NCBI RefSeq assembly: GCF_018613805.1
Contig: NZ_JAGGPL010000013.1
Coordinates: 1 to 64,000 of the forward strand
DNA length: 64,000 nt
DNA from: Arthrobacter sp. ISL-48
Lineage (GTDB): Bacteria > Actinomycetota > Actinomycetes > Actinomycetales > Micrococcaceae
Direction: 5' to 3'
In this document: positions 1 to 9,168 of the stretch, piece after piece
How the letters are laid out: each line of letters opens with the position of its first letter
Position numbering within the stretch: position 1 is the stretch's first letter
Made by a program: the position numbers and the translations under genes
Notes under the pieces: generated by a model
Database searches by the model: none
The model's input: the letters and a program-made list of their open reading frames with translations, nothing else
What the model was told of the DNA's origin: nothing

Positions 1-153
1 CACTGCCTCTTCCTCGTCAAGAAGAACGACACTCCGGGCGTGAGGAACAACGATGCCGCCCCTACCAAGACAGTTTTAGACCTCAAAACCTTCCTCCTAA
101 TGCAGTATTCCTGCATTAAACGCAGGAATAGAGCGGGCCGTCAAGCGGGGTAA
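1..153 (+). CDS. possible C-terminal tail of a gene entering from the left edge
   Basis: Frame 1 is open from the first base to a TAA at 151-153, about 50 codons. The first 25 codons have the G/C-ending third positions typical of genes in this window; the later ones do not. The tail is basic (ends RRNRAGRQAG). I recognise no family. It overlaps the inverted repeat at 106-130, which argues that the last part may not be true coding sequence. Without the sequence to the left this cannot be settled. Confidence 0.2.
   Translation, partial: HCLFLVKKNDTPGVRNNDAAPTKTVLDLKTFLLMQYSCIKRRNRAGRQAG
106..130. repeat. 9-bp perfect inverted repeat
   Basis: TATTCCTGC at 106-114 and GCAGGAATA at 122-130 are perfect inverse complements around a 7-base loop. 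There is no T-tract, so it is more like an operator or a short RNA hairpin than a terminator. It lies about 140 bases before the SOS box of umuD. Confidence 0.4.
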
Positions 154-269
154 GGTCAACTGCAGGCCTCCCCAAGGATCATGAAGCCTTCTGCCCGCGC
201 CGATCCTGCATCAAACGCAACATGGTGGAGAGGGTTCTTTTGTCAGTGCCAGGGCGTAGCATTAAAGAT

Positions 270-285
270 TCGAACATATATTCGA
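270..285. promoter_or_regulatory. LexA-binding site (SOS box)
   Basis: TCGAACATATATTCGA matches the actinobacterial/Gram-positive SOS consensus TCGAAC-N4-GTTCGA at every fixed position but one (A for G in the right half). It lies 13 bases before the chosen umuD start, where LexA would block the promoter. This fits the known LexA control of umuDC operons. Confidence 0.85.
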
Positions 286-298
286 ATAAAGGTGTGTT

Positions 299-730
299 GT
301 GGGCGTTATTGTCGGTCCCCGCGTGATAAATCCGGGCATCTCATTGTTGTCGGTACTGATCTCCCCCGTCCCCGTGGCCGCGGGGTTTCCATCGCCGGCG
401 CAGGACTATTTTGATGGCCGGATCGATTTGAACGAACACCTGGTTAAGGACATCACCAGTACCTATGTGGTGCGGGTGTCCGGGGATTCCATGGAAGGCG
501 CCGGGATCAGCGACGGCGATGAACTGATCGTGAACCGGGCTTTGGAGCCGCGGGACAGGTGCGTCGTTGTCGCGTTCTTGGACGGGGAGCTCACGGTTAA
601 GCGGCTGCGGATTACGGCCACCGGCGTGGTGCTGCAAGCAGAGAACCCGGCATACTCGGACATCCAGGTCCCGGCCCTGTCAGACCTGGTCATCTGGGGA
701 GTCGCTACACGGTGCCTTCACCATGTCTAA
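299..730 (+). CDS. umuD: UmuD-like SOS mutagenesis protein (S24 peptidase)
   Basis: Small LexA-fold autopeptidase of 143 residues. It has the Ala-Gly self-cleavage site (A28-G29), the serine nucleophile in SGDSMEG (S64) and the lysine general base in LTVKRL (K101). On DNA damage, RecA filaments would trigger cleavage to UmuD', the partner of polymerase V. The GTG start is chosen because AAAGG (288-292) lies just upstream and the SOS box just before that. Its stop overlaps the umuC start by 8 bases, the usual coupled arrangement. Because umuC is broken, this UmuD probably has no local polymerase partner. Confidence 0.85.
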   Translation: MGVIVGPRVINPGISLLSVLISPVPVAAGFPSPAQDYFDGRIDLNEHLVKDITSTYVVRVSGDSMEGAGISDGDELIVNRALEPRDRCVVVAFLDGELTVKRLRITATGVVLQAENPAYSDIQVPALSDLVIWGVATRCLHHV

Positions 731-947
731 GCCGACTGTGATGCAGCGGATGCCGCAGATCGCGCACGTGGATGTGAACTGCTTCTACGCCAGCGCTGAG
801 CGCGCGTTCGACCCGTCGCTGGAGGGCAAACCCGTCATCGTTTTGTCCAATAACGATGGCTGTGCCGTCACCCGCTCCCCTGAGGCGAAAGCCCTGGGCA
901 TTCCCATGGGCGAGCCATGGTTCAAAATCGCACCGCGGCCCAAGGAA
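723..947 (+). pseudogene. umuC: umuC remnant (Y-family DNA polymerase V, N-terminal quarter only)
   Basis: From the ATG overlapping the umuD end, the first ~75 codons are a good UmuC: HVDVNCFYASAER with the catalytic Asp, SNNDGC, ALGIPMGEPWFKI. After the Lys-Glu at 942-947 all similarity to the family stops; the usual SSNYELYGDMS and SIDEAF segments are absent. The frame stays open to 1397 with residues unlike UmuC, giving a chimeric 225-residue product lacking most of the palm, fingers and little finger. A full UmuC has about 420 residues. The break looks like a recombination junction rather than a simple frameshift, since no other frame resumes the homology. Confidence 0.8.
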
Positions 948-1587
948 TTGCTGGTATGTGGCGGTATTCAAATCAGCGGTATAGCGGCTCGGGAGTCGGA
1001 CCCCTGTCGGCATCACCCAAGCCGTCGGCAACCATACCGTGAGGCATTCGAAGGAGCGCAGCTACCCGACTACCTGTTGCCAAGGCGCGTACACAAGCAC
1101 AGGAGTACTACAGTCACACTGCTGGCCCTGCGGATGAGATCGAGTACTACGGCAATCCATTCTTGTCGCTTTTCCTCCGATCTTGCTCCAACAGCCGGGT
1201 TACGACGCTTTCGAGTTCAAGCCGCCCCGGGAAGCGATTTGGGCTGGACGGCACCTTCTTCACGCCTCGAGAGCAGTGCAAGAAAGCGGACGGCAGATAC
1301 TAGTGCCGGATCGGTTGATCGGTATCTCCCAGGCGCCGTCCTCTGCAATATCCCGCGCCAGGGCTCTCTAGCAATCCACGCAAATCAGACCTGTTGATGC
1401 GGGCGGCGGCGGAATGTCATTCATATTAAGAACTCCAACATCAATGCACCGGCACGGAGATCGGACTGCATCGGATACAAATAGCCGACGCGCCGACCTC
1501 AGTTGAGGAAAATTCAGGTCTCGTTCCGATGGCGCAACACAAAGGCAACGCAACATCAATCTGATCCCGATTCAATAGACTGAGGCG
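948..1587. other. 640-bp stretch without a recognisable gene between umuC remnant and hsdR
   Basis: Several short overlapping frames are open on the + strand to about 1400, but none gives a family I recognise and their codon use is unlike neighbouring genes. Base composition falls toward 1400-1580. This probably holds the junction between the umuDC remnant and the restriction locus, plus the hsdR promoter region. The bases just before hsdR contain GAGGCG as a weak ribosome site. Confidence 0.5.
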
Positions 1588-4350
1588 ATGACCTCCAGCG
1601 AAGAAGAACAGCGACTCGCCGCCGAACAGCGCGCCCGCGTACTTATCGACCGACAGTTGACAGACGCTGGCTGGGTCGTGCAGGACAGGAAAAACCTAAA
1701 CCTCTTCGCCAGCCAAGGCGTCGCCTGCCGTGAAGTGACCATGGCCACTGGACACGGAAGAGCAGATTATCTCCTTTATGTGGACAAGCAGGTCGTAGGC
1801 GTCATTGAAGCGAAGCCCGTAGGAACGACGCTTCGGGGCGTCGAGTGGCAGTCAGCCATGTACGCAAGTGGACTGCCTGCAGAAGTTCGTCTAAGAGCCC
1901 TTACATTGGATGGTCGGCTTCCGTTTGTCTTCGAAGCCTCCGGTTCAGAAACGCATTTCACGAATGGGTACGATCCAGATCCCCGGGCCCGCAGCATCTT
2001 CAATTTCCCGCAACCGGGCACCCTCTCTCGCCTCCTGCGCGCAGTGGATGCGGAACCCGGGTGTCCGACTTGGCGAGGACAAGTACAGACCATGCCGGAG
2101 CTGGACAAGGCTCCCCTGCGCCCAGCGCAGATCACCGCAGTTGAGGGTGTTGAAAAGAGTCTCCGGGAGCAGCGATTCGACCGCTCCCTGATCCAGATGG
2201 CCACCGGCGCCGGCAAGACCTACACCGCGGTGACGCTCGCATACCGCCTCCTGAAGTTCGGAGGATTCCGTCGCATTCTTTTTCTCGTCGACCGGAACAA
2301 TTTGGGTGACCAGGCATTGGCAGAGTTCCAAAACTATCGACTACCGGATGACGGGCGCCGGTTGACTGAGTTGTATAACGCCGACAAGCTCTCGGGAGCA
2401 GGAATGCTGGCATCCTCAGCAGTGGTCATCTCCACGATCCAGCGCGTTTTTAGGACCATCCAAAACGAGCCAGTAACGAATGATGACGACCAAGAACTGG
2501 ACGCGTTTGTGCCCGAGCAACCCGTAGCAGTTGCCTACAACCCCCAACTTCCGCCCGAAGCGTTCGACCTGATCGTGGTCGACGAAGCGCATCGGTCAAT
2601 CTACGGCGTTTGGCGAAACGTCTTGGAATACTTCGATGCCCATGTCATCGGCCTGACTGCCACACCCGGAAAGCAAACCTTTGCCTTCTTCCGACAAAAC
2701 CTGGTCTCCGAATATACCTATCCTCAGTCCGTTGCCGACCGGGTCAACGTAGATTTTGACATTTATCAGATCAAGACAGATATTTCAGGCCGCGGCTCAA
2801 CCATAGAAGCCGGGACCGTTGTCCCCAAAGTTGACCGCCGTACGAGAACCCAGCGACTGGAGGCCCTAGATGAGGACTTCGAGTACACACATAAGCAGCT
2901 TGATCGCGCAGTAACATCGCTGTCTCAAATCAGGACGGTTCTTGAGGCATTTAGAGACCGCTTGTTTACGGAGATTTTCCCAGGCCGTTCGACCGTTCCC
3001 AAGACGCTCATCTTCGCGAAGGACGACGCACACGCCGAGGAGATTGTGCGCACGGTGCGAGAGGTGTTTGGCAAAGGCAATGACTTTGCCGCAAAGATCA
3101 CATATAACGCCAAAGATCCCAAGGCCCAACTGCAAGCGTTCCGCACGTCGCCGACACTTCGCGTTGCGGTAACTGTAGACATGATTGCTACGGGCACGGA
3201 CGTGAAACCTCTGGAATGCGTATTTTTCATGCGTGACGTCCGATCTGCTCAATACTTCGAGCAGATGAAAGGCCGCGGCGCCCGCACTATTGCTGCGACA
3301 GATTTTCAGGCCGTTACGCCCGATGCCAAGAGCAAGACCCGGTTCGTCCTGGTTGATGCCGTGGGCATAACTGAACATGATTTCGTGGATCCGCCGCTGA
3401 ACAGGCAAAAAGGCGCTTCACTCAAGCAACTTCTCGGGAAGGCTGCAACGCTGACCTTGAATGAAGATGAAACTGCGACCTTGGCCTCTCGCCTGGCAGC
3501 TCTCGACCTGCAGCTCACAGCTGAGGAACGCTCGGAGCTCGACAAAGTAGCTGGCCAGCCCATCCAAAACATCGTGCGCGCCCTGGTAGACGCGGTAGAC
3601 ACCGAGGTCCAACAGCAGGCCACTGCTGGAGTTGATGATCCTGCCGCAGCCATTCAAAGTCTTTTGGACAACGCTGTAGAACCCCTCGCCGCGAATCCAG
3701 AACTACGCAACCGCATCCTAGAGCTCCGAGCAACTCACGATCGCGTGATCGACGAAGTAAGCAAGGACACGTTGATCGACGCCCACGGACTCGTAGATCC
3801 CGATCGAGCGCGTTCGGTTGTAGACTCATGGGCGGCTTACCTCTCTGAGCACCGAGACGAGATCACAGCGCTCCAACTTTTGACAGAGGCCAATCATCGA
3901 AGAGTGTCATTCGTGGACATCCAGGAGCTCGCCGACCGAATTAGCCGGCCGCCGCATAACTGGACCCCAGACGTGTTGTGGAGCGCCTATGAGAAGGTCG
4001 CAGCAGGTCGGGTGCGCCACAGTGATCACCACACGCTAACCGATCTGGTTTCTCTTCTTCGATTTACGCTGGCTATGGATGACGAACTCGTTCCATATGC
4101 CGAGCAAGTCAGGGAACGCTACGCTGGATGGCTAGCCCAGCAGGCGCAGGCAGGCACAATATTCGAGGAAAGAGAACGGTGGTGGCTGGACAGAATGGTT
4201 GAAGTGATCGCCGGATCTGCCGGCATCTCTGCGGATGACTTGGATGAGGCCCCGTTTACTGAGCGAGGTGGCATCGACGGCGCCCTTCGTGATCTCGGCG
4301 AAAAGGCGGGGTCACTGATAACCCAACTGAATGAGGTACTGACAGCGTGA
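1588..4350 (+). CDS. hsdR: Type I restriction enzyme, R (endonuclease/translocase) subunit
   Basis: 920 residues. The N-terminal nuclease has the PD-(D/E)xK pattern with D60, E74 and K76 in IEAKP. The SF2 motor follows: Walker A ATGAGKT (residues 205-211), DEAH box (332-335), GLTATP (355-360) and late helicase motifs ending in QMKGRGAR. The long C-terminal helical part (about 590-920) would dock on the methylase core. It translocates DNA with ATP and cuts unmodified DNA far from the site. The stop overlaps the hsdS start as GTGA, so R and S are translationally coupled. Length and motif order are normal and no damage is visible. Confidence 0.95.
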   Translation: MTSSEEEQRLAAEQRARVLIDRQLTDAGWVVQDRKNLNLFASQGVACREVTMATGHGRADYLLYVDKQVVGVIEAKPVGTTLRGVEWQSAMYASGLPAEVRLRALTLDGRLPFVFEASGSETHFTNGYDPDPRARSIFNFPQPGTLSRLLRAVDAEPGCPTWRGQVQTMPELDKAPLRPAQITAVEGVEKSLREQRFDRSLIQMATGAGKTYTAVTLAYRLLKFGGFRRILFLVDRNNLGDQALAEFQNYRLPDDGRRLTELYNADKLSGAGMLASSAVVISTIQRVFRTIQNEPVTNDDDQELDAFVPEQPVAVAYNPQLPPEAFDLIVVDEAHRSIYGVWRNVLEYFDAHVIGLTATPGKQTFAFFRQNLVSEYTYPQSVADRVNVDFDIYQIKTDISGRGSTIEAGTVVPKVDRRTRTQRLEALDEDFEYTHKQLDRAVTSLSQIRTVLEAFRDRLFTEIFPGRSTVPKTLIFAKDDAHAEEIVRTVREVFGKGNDFAAKITYNAKDPKAQLQAFRTSPTLRVAVTVDMIATGTDVKPLECVFFMRDVRSAQYFEQMKGRGARTIAATDFQAVTPDAKSKTRFVLVDAVGITEHDFVDPPLNRQKGASLKQLLGKAATLTLNEDETATLASRLAALDLQLTAEERSELDKVAGQPIQNIVRALVDAVDTEVQQQATAGVDDPAAAIQSLLDNAVEPLAANPELRNRILELRATHDRVIDEVSKDTLIDAHGLVDPDRARSVVDSWAAYLSEHRDEITALQLLTEANHRRVSFVDIQELADRISRPPHNWTPDVLWSAYEKVAAGRVRHSDHHTLTDLVSLLRFTLAMDDELVPYAEQVRERYAGWLAQQAQAGTIFEERERWWLDRMVEVIAGSAGISADDLDEAPFTERGGIDGALRDLGEKAGSLITQLNEVLTA

Positions 4351-5678
4351 GATCATTTGCGACCAGCTATCCCTTAGCCCAGCTGTCGGAGGCTCTCAGT
4401 GTCTTGAGTAATAAGCGTCCCTTGCAGCAGGGTTGGAGCCCTCGATGCCTTCCGAACCCTTCCCCCGACGAAGACACTTGGGCTGTACTCAAGACCACTG
4501 CCATCCAAGAAGGTCACTTCGACGGAACTCACAACAAGCAACTCCCTCCGCATCTTGCTCCGCGGGAACAAATCGAGGTCAAAGTCGGCGACCTGCTTCT
4601 GACTAACGCTGGGCCCCGTGCCCGGTGCGGAGTGCCGGCGTTGGTAAGAAGTACCCGTTCTAAACTCATGATGTCCGGAAAGATGTACAGGTTCCGGCCC
4701 ACAGACGACTTCGACCCGGAATTTGTTCAATACTGGCTGATGAGCCCAACTGCCCAAAGACTGATCGATGCGATGAAGACAGGTATCAGCGACAGCGGTC
4801 TCAACCTCACCCAAGACAAGTTCTTGAAGCTGCCCATCCCGGCTCCCTCCCTCGATGAGCAACGGCGTTTGGTAAACGTGCTAGAAGAGACGCTGTCCCT
4901 CGTTGCTTCTGCCGAGCAATCCCTTTCATCAGCGCTCCTCCGAACTCGAGCATGGAAGGCAGCGTCTGCCGACTCGATGATTTGGAAAAAGGGATGGCCT
5001 CAGAGCCAGATCGGGGATTTGCTTCGGCAGTCTATGCGCAATGGAAGATCTGATCGTGCGGTCAGAGACGGAGAGCCGGGAACTCGGACACTTACTCTGA
5101 CCGCGATCACCAAGAACGATTTCACCGACCAAAACACCAAGATCACCACTACGTCCGAGGCCGCAGCCCGAAGCCTCTGGCTTGCGCCTGGGGACATCTT
5201 GGTGCAACGCTCCAATACTCCAGAGTTGGTCGGTACGTCCGCCCTGTACACCGGCGAACGAAACTGGGCCATTTTTCCGGACTTGCTAATACGGTTGCGG
5301 GCGGATGAGCAGGTCATTGACAGCAGGTTCATGGCTGCAGCTTTGAAGACGGAACGGGCTCACCGGGAATTACGTGGTCGTGCTAAAGGCTTGTCTGGAT
5401 CAATGCCTAAAATCGACCAGTCAGACCTGGCCCAGACCCAGATCCCGGTCCCTCCTCGAAAGGAACAGGCAGCAGTTGTTGCAGAGCTCGAATCTATAGA
5501 ACGAGATGCCCAGGCAATGATGCGAGGCCTGGAGACTCAGCGACGTCGAGCGAAGATGATGCGCGCTTCAATCCTTGAAACCGCATTTGCAGGCCGAATG
5601 AACATGAGGTGCCATCCACCTTTGGAGGAAGAGGGTCTCGACGTGCAACTCAGTTCCCTGGTCATGTCCGATTCATGA
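4347..5678 (+). CDS. hsdS: Type I restriction enzyme, S (specificity) subunit
   Basis: 443 residues with the duplicated HsdS layout: target recognition domain 1 (about 15-160), a helical spacer (LDEQRRLVNVLEETLSL, about 165-205), domain 2 (about 220-370) and a second helical spacer (RKEQAAVVAELESIERD, about 375-430) ending in ILETAFAG. The two recognition domains read the two halves of a bipartite DNA target. The GTG start lies inside the hsdR stop. The recognition domains are the fast-evolving part and cannot be assigned a target sequence by eye. Confidence 0.93.
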   Translation: MRSFATSYPLAQLSEALSVLSNKRPLQQGWSPRCLPNPSPDEDTWAVLKTTAIQEGHFDGTHNKQLPPHLAPREQIEVKVGDLLLTNAGPRARCGVPALVRSTRSKLMMSGKMYRFRPTDDFDPEFVQYWLMSPTAQRLIDAMKTGISDSGLNLTQDKFLKLPIPAPSLDEQRRLVNVLEETLSLVASAEQSLSSALLRTRAWKAASADSMIWKKGWPQSQIGDLLRQSMRNGRSDRAVRDGEPGTRTLTLTAITKNDFTDQNTKITTTSEAAARSLWLAPGDILVQRSNTPELVGTSALYTGERNWAIFPDLLIRLRADEQVIDSRFMAAALKTERAHRELRGRAKGLSGSMPKIDQSDLAQTQIPVPPRKEQAAVVAELESIERDAQAMMRGLETQRRRAKMMRASILETAFAGRMNMRCHPPLEEEGLDVQLSSLVMSDS

Positions 5679-5796
5679 CAGGCACGGGCTTGTGTCCACA
5701 TATGGATTCCGAGTTGAAGAACTAAGGTGATCTTCGCGCTGGAAACCGTCCGAATCGAAACTCTGACACTACGAATGAATCTTGAGGGCTATTTAA

Positions 5797-7308
5797 TTGA
5801 CTGACACTCGCCGCCTTATCGACAAGCTCTGGTCCTACGTTGATGTACTCCGCGACGACGGAGTCGGCGTCTTGGAATACACCGAGCAGCTCACATATCT
5901 ACTTTTCTTGAAGATGGCGCACGAACGTTCTACTCGAGCCCTCAAACCTGAACGAATCATCCCAGACGAGTTTTCTTGGACTCAGCTAACAGACGCCAAT
6001 GGGGAAGAGATAGAAACCGAGTACACACGGATCTTGCGTGGGCTGGGTAGGCAATCCGGTACCATCGGCGTCATCTTCCGCAAGGCTCAGAACCGAATCC
6101 AGGATCCCGCCAAGCTTCGACGCTTGGTCGTCGATCTCATCGACAAAGAGCATTGGTCTTCGGCGGGCACGGACATAACCGGGGATGCGTATGAATCTCT
6201 TCTTGCAAAGAGTGCGTCCGACAAGGGTTCAGGAGCTGGGCAGTACTTCACGCCGCGTCCTCTCATTCAAGCCATTGTGGATGTTGTCCAGCCTGGTGTC
6301 ACGGACTTGGTAACGGACCCCGCTTGCGGAACCGGCGGCTTCCTCCTCGTTGCCCACGAATATGCGTCGCGTGACGCCGAGAAGATGACACCAGCCGAAC
6401 GCACCAAACTGCGCAGTACTTTCGTCCATGGCATTGAGCTCGTCGACGGGACTGCCCGCTTAGCCGCTATGAACATGCTGTTGCACGGCATCGGGGGCAC
6501 CGACGGCGAGTCTGTAATCGAAGTCAAGGACTCCCTGATTGCGGATCCAGGGCAGCGTTGGTCCGTTGTCTTGGCTAACCCCCCATTCGGCCGCAAATCC
6601 GCAGTCGCCATGGTGGGGGCCGATGGTCGGCAGGTGCGGGAAGACCTGGAGATCGAGCGGCAGGACTTCGTCGCATCAACTTCCAATAAGCAACTCAACT
6701 TCGTCCAGCACATTATGACCATCCTTGAGATGAACGGACGCGCAGCTGTGGTGCTTCCGGACAATGTGCTCTTTGAAGGCGGCGCAGGTGAGATTATTCG
6801 TCGACGGTTGCTGAAGGACTTTAATCTGCACACGATGTTGCGGCTGCCCACGGGCGTCTTCTACGCCCAAGGCGTCAAGGCCAACGTGCTGTTCTTTGAC
6901 AAGAAGCCTGCTAGCGAGCAAGCGTGGACGCAACAACTCTGGGTATACGACCTACGAACCAACAAGCATTTCACGCTAAAACAGAATCCCCTAAGGCGTG
7001 TTGACCTCAGCGACTTCGTGGCATGCTGCAAGCCCGGACAGCAAGGTGAACGGACAGAGTCCGAGCGCTGGAAGGCATTCAGTTACGACGATCTACTGGC
7101 GCGAGACAAAGTCAACCTCGACATCACTTGGCTACAAGACGACTCACTGGAAGACCTAGATGCCTTGCCTTCGCCCGACGTTATCGCGCGCGAGATCGTA
7201 GAGGATCTCACGGCTGCTCTGGCTGACTTCGAGGAGGCCGCCATCGCACTAGAGGAACAGTTAGGCACTTCGGAAATCCGCGCTGAAGCACTCCTCGGTG
7301 AGGTATAA
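5797..7308 (+). CDS. hsdM: Type I restriction enzyme, M (adenine-N6 methyltransferase) subunit
   Basis: 503 residues: an N-terminal helical HsdM_N domain (about 1-135) and an N6-adenine methylase domain with motif I DPACGTGGF (174-182) for S-adenosylmethionine and motif IV NPPF (261-264) for catalysis. With HsdS it methylates host DNA and forms the core for HsdR. It starts with TTG behind GAGGG (5784-5788), and is separated from hsdS by 118 noncoding bases rather than overlapping. hsdM placed last is unusual: if methylase comes late, its timing relative to HsdR must be handled post-translationally or by its own promoter in the 118-base gap. Confidence 0.95.
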   Translation: MTDTRRLIDKLWSYVDVLRDDGVGVLEYTEQLTYLLFLKMAHERSTRALKPERIIPDEFSWTQLTDANGEEIETEYTRILRGLGRQSGTIGVIFRKAQNRIQDPAKLRRLVVDLIDKEHWSSAGTDITGDAYESLLAKSASDKGSGAGQYFTPRPLIQAIVDVVQPGVTDLVTDPACGTGGFLLVAHEYASRDAEKMTPAERTKLRSTFVHGIELVDGTARLAAMNMLLHGIGGTDGESVIEVKDSLIADPGQRWSVVLANPPFGRKSAVAMVGADGRQVREDLEIERQDFVASTSNKQLNFVQHIMTILEMNGRAAVVLPDNVLFEGGAGEIIRRRLLKDFNLHTMLRLPTGVFYAQGVKANVLFFDKKPASEQAWTQQLWVYDLRTNKHFTLKQNPLRRVDLSDFVACCKPGQQGERTESERWKAFSYDDLLARDKVNLDITWLQDDSLEDLDALPSPDVIAREIVEDLTAALADFEEAAIALEEQLGTSEIRAEALLGEV

Positions 7309-7406
7309 CTCTCCAAAATCAACCGACCGGGTTGCTCTCGAAGAGAGCATTGGCCAGGCTAACGCGAAACCCATTAGTCACGGCTGATCCAATAGACCTA
7401 ACGGCG

Positions 7407-7445
7407 GAAGGCCCTCGTGCGACCATGTTTCGGACGAGGGCCTTC
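7407..7445. terminator. strong hairpin after the hsd operon
   Basis: GAAGGCCCTCGT (7407-7418) and ACGAGGGCCTTC (7434-7445) pair perfectly over 12 bases around a 15-base loop, 99 bases after hsdM. No T-run follows, so it would act as a weak or Rho-assisted terminator. It lies directly before, and partly in frame with, the next open frame. Confidence 0.6.
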
Positions 7446-7453
7446 TGCCCCAG

Positions 7454-8200
7454 GTGCCCGAGGAAGTGAATTTTCTCGTCGGGGACATTGTCACCAACGC
7501 ACGTTCCTGCCTCGACATGTCCATTGACTCAATCTGGAAGAACTACAACCTTGACCGTAAGGGGGTAGTCGTTCAGTTCCCTTTGGAGGATAACTACCAG
7601 GCGAAGCTTGCACGTGATATGCGTTTTCGAAAATTCATTGGACGGCTGGATCATAGGTTTGTTCGGGTCATAGAACAATCCCAACCCCACTATTCTGGCG
7701 GATCGTTGGATATTCCTAGAAATATCACGGCTCTTTTTATAAGTCATCTCTCCAATGCCAATAAGCATCGCAACATTACGCCCGTGGTAATGCACTTCTC
7801 ATCGTCTATCGTGGGTACCCGCGCCAATATGGGGATGAAACTCCATAAAATCGTTGACCGGTTGCACTCAGGCGCACCGCTTCGGTTCGTCCTGAGCTAC
7901 GACCCGAACCGGAACAGGGAGTCAGATATACGTAGGTACCTAACGGTGGCAGCGGAACGTCCACGTTCGTCTCCGTTGATTATTGGTATCACTCAAAAGT
8001 TGGTGATCGACCGACAGTCAATTCCACTTTCACCCCTTCATGTTCCGGAGCGCGAGTTCAATATACCCGCCGGCTTCGACGAACTCTTGAACAATGTTCC
8101 CACGTACATTGCGCTCACGTTGCGTAACCTCAATCGCGTTCATGATGCCGTCCAAGCCGGAGACGACGACGTCTTCTTGGACTTCAATGCCGGCCTTTGA
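7454..8200 (+). CDS. protein of unknown function with 'GD-NARS-LD ... NKHR' signature
   Basis: 248 residues from a GTG at 7454. Near the N-terminus VGDIVTNARSCLDMSIDSI, and later HLSNANKHRNI, match the pattern 'GDxxHNLRxxLD ... NKHR' seen in a broad actinobacterial family of unknown function; assignment is from memory. Members normally have some 40-60 residues before that motif; here it starts at residue 8, and the frame upstream is closed by a TGA at 7385 with no better start codon. The gene therefore seems to have lost its 5' end at or near the hairpin. Codons are poorer in GC than in neighbouring genes. Position behind hsdRSM suggests a defence-island accessory, but no activity can be named. 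Confidence 0.55.
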   Translation: MPEEVNFLVGDIVTNARSCLDMSIDSIWKNYNLDRKGVVVQFPLEDNYQAKLARDMRFRKFIGRLDHRFVRVIEQSQPHYSGGSLDIPRNITALFISHLSNANKHRNITPVVMHFSSSIVGTRANMGMKLHKIVDRLHSGAPLRFVLSYDPNRNRESDIRRYLTVAAERPRSSPLIIGITQKLVIDRQSIPLSPLHVPEREFNIPAGFDELLNNVPTYIALTLRNLNRVHDAVQAGDDDVFLDFNAGL

Positions 8201-8535
8201 CGTGCGAAACCATCCAGAACTCACGACCTGGAAGCACCCGGGGCAACGGTCTAGGAGGTGCCCGATCTGCCGGATGGAGCCAGCCGGCCCACGCTCAATC
8301 CTGATCATTTGAACACGAGAGTGCTGGTGGGATCTGCCGATGCCCTCAACGAGGAGATCGTTCAGGCATTGCAGAGCGGCCACAGCGGCAAGTAGACATC
8401 TGGCGCAAGGTTTATCGGGCATCGGTGCCGCTCCCACGGCGCTGACGGGCGACTTATATGGCGAGGGCGCGGCCCGTCTAAGCCGGACGCGCCCTTCTCT
8501 TGCCACGAACCGGCGAAGCGGTTCAGGTGCCTGAC
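8201..8535. other. gap with one short coding remnant
   Basis: After a stop at 8252-8254 one + frame runs to TAG at 8393-8395 and would read as a plausible protein tail (contains VLVGSADALNEEIVQALQSG). It has no properly spaced start, so it looks like the severed C-terminus of a lost gene. Nothing else is seen. Confidence 0.3.
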
Positions 8536-9168
8536 TTAGTCGATGAGCACCGGAGTCTTCGTGTGCTCCGCTGCTTCAACCGGCGAAACCTTTCCGGAAC
8601 GGTGGTGGAGCCAGTTGGCCACCGCCAGGAGCGCGACGAGTCCGAACGTGCTCAGGAGCTGGGGACGGGAGTCCTCGCCGATGAAGCCCACCGTGAAGAT
8701 GGCCGCGAGGATGTGCAGGCCGAAGCACGTAAGCCACGGGAAGCCGGGCATCCGCAGGGGAAGCTCCGTTCCTTCACGGTCGGCGCGAAGACGTAGCGCG
8801 AGCTGGGCGAGGAGCGCGGACGTCCACACCAGCAGGCACGTCGAGCCCACGATGTTGAGCAAAACGGGAAGGACCTTTTCGGCGAATGCCAGCTCCAGCA
8901 CAACCGTGACAACGCCGAAGGCGACGCTGGCCAGGACCGCGACAACAGGTACCCGGGCCGTAGACACGGAAGCGAGCAGGCGCGGCGCTTCACCGCGCTC
9001 GGCCAGGGAGAACGCCATCCGCGAGGCACCGTAGAGGTTGGCGTTGAGGGCGGAGAGCAGTGCTGCCACGGCCACCAGCGTGATGGCGGTGGCGGCACTG
9101 AGATCGCGTCCGTGGCGGCATCGGTCATCCGTTGGAAGCGGGGCCGCGTTCAGCAGGTCACAGACCAC
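8536..9168 (-). pseudogene. C-terminal half of an APC-family amino acid permease
   Basis: The 210-residue frame has the APC-superfamily signature LNANLYGASRMAFSLAERG followed by four to five membrane helices and a charged tail, as in the second half of AnsP/GabP-type permeases (normally about 450-480 residues). The first half is missing: similarity begins near residue 20 (about position 9105), and the frame then runs into the 3' end of the neighbouring hydrolase. A transporter with half its helices would not work, so this is a truncated gene. Confidence 0.75.

Noticed and set aside
1183..1397. Short frames after the umuC break as a new gene
   Set aside because: Three overlapping frames are equally open; none has a recognisable motif or start signal.
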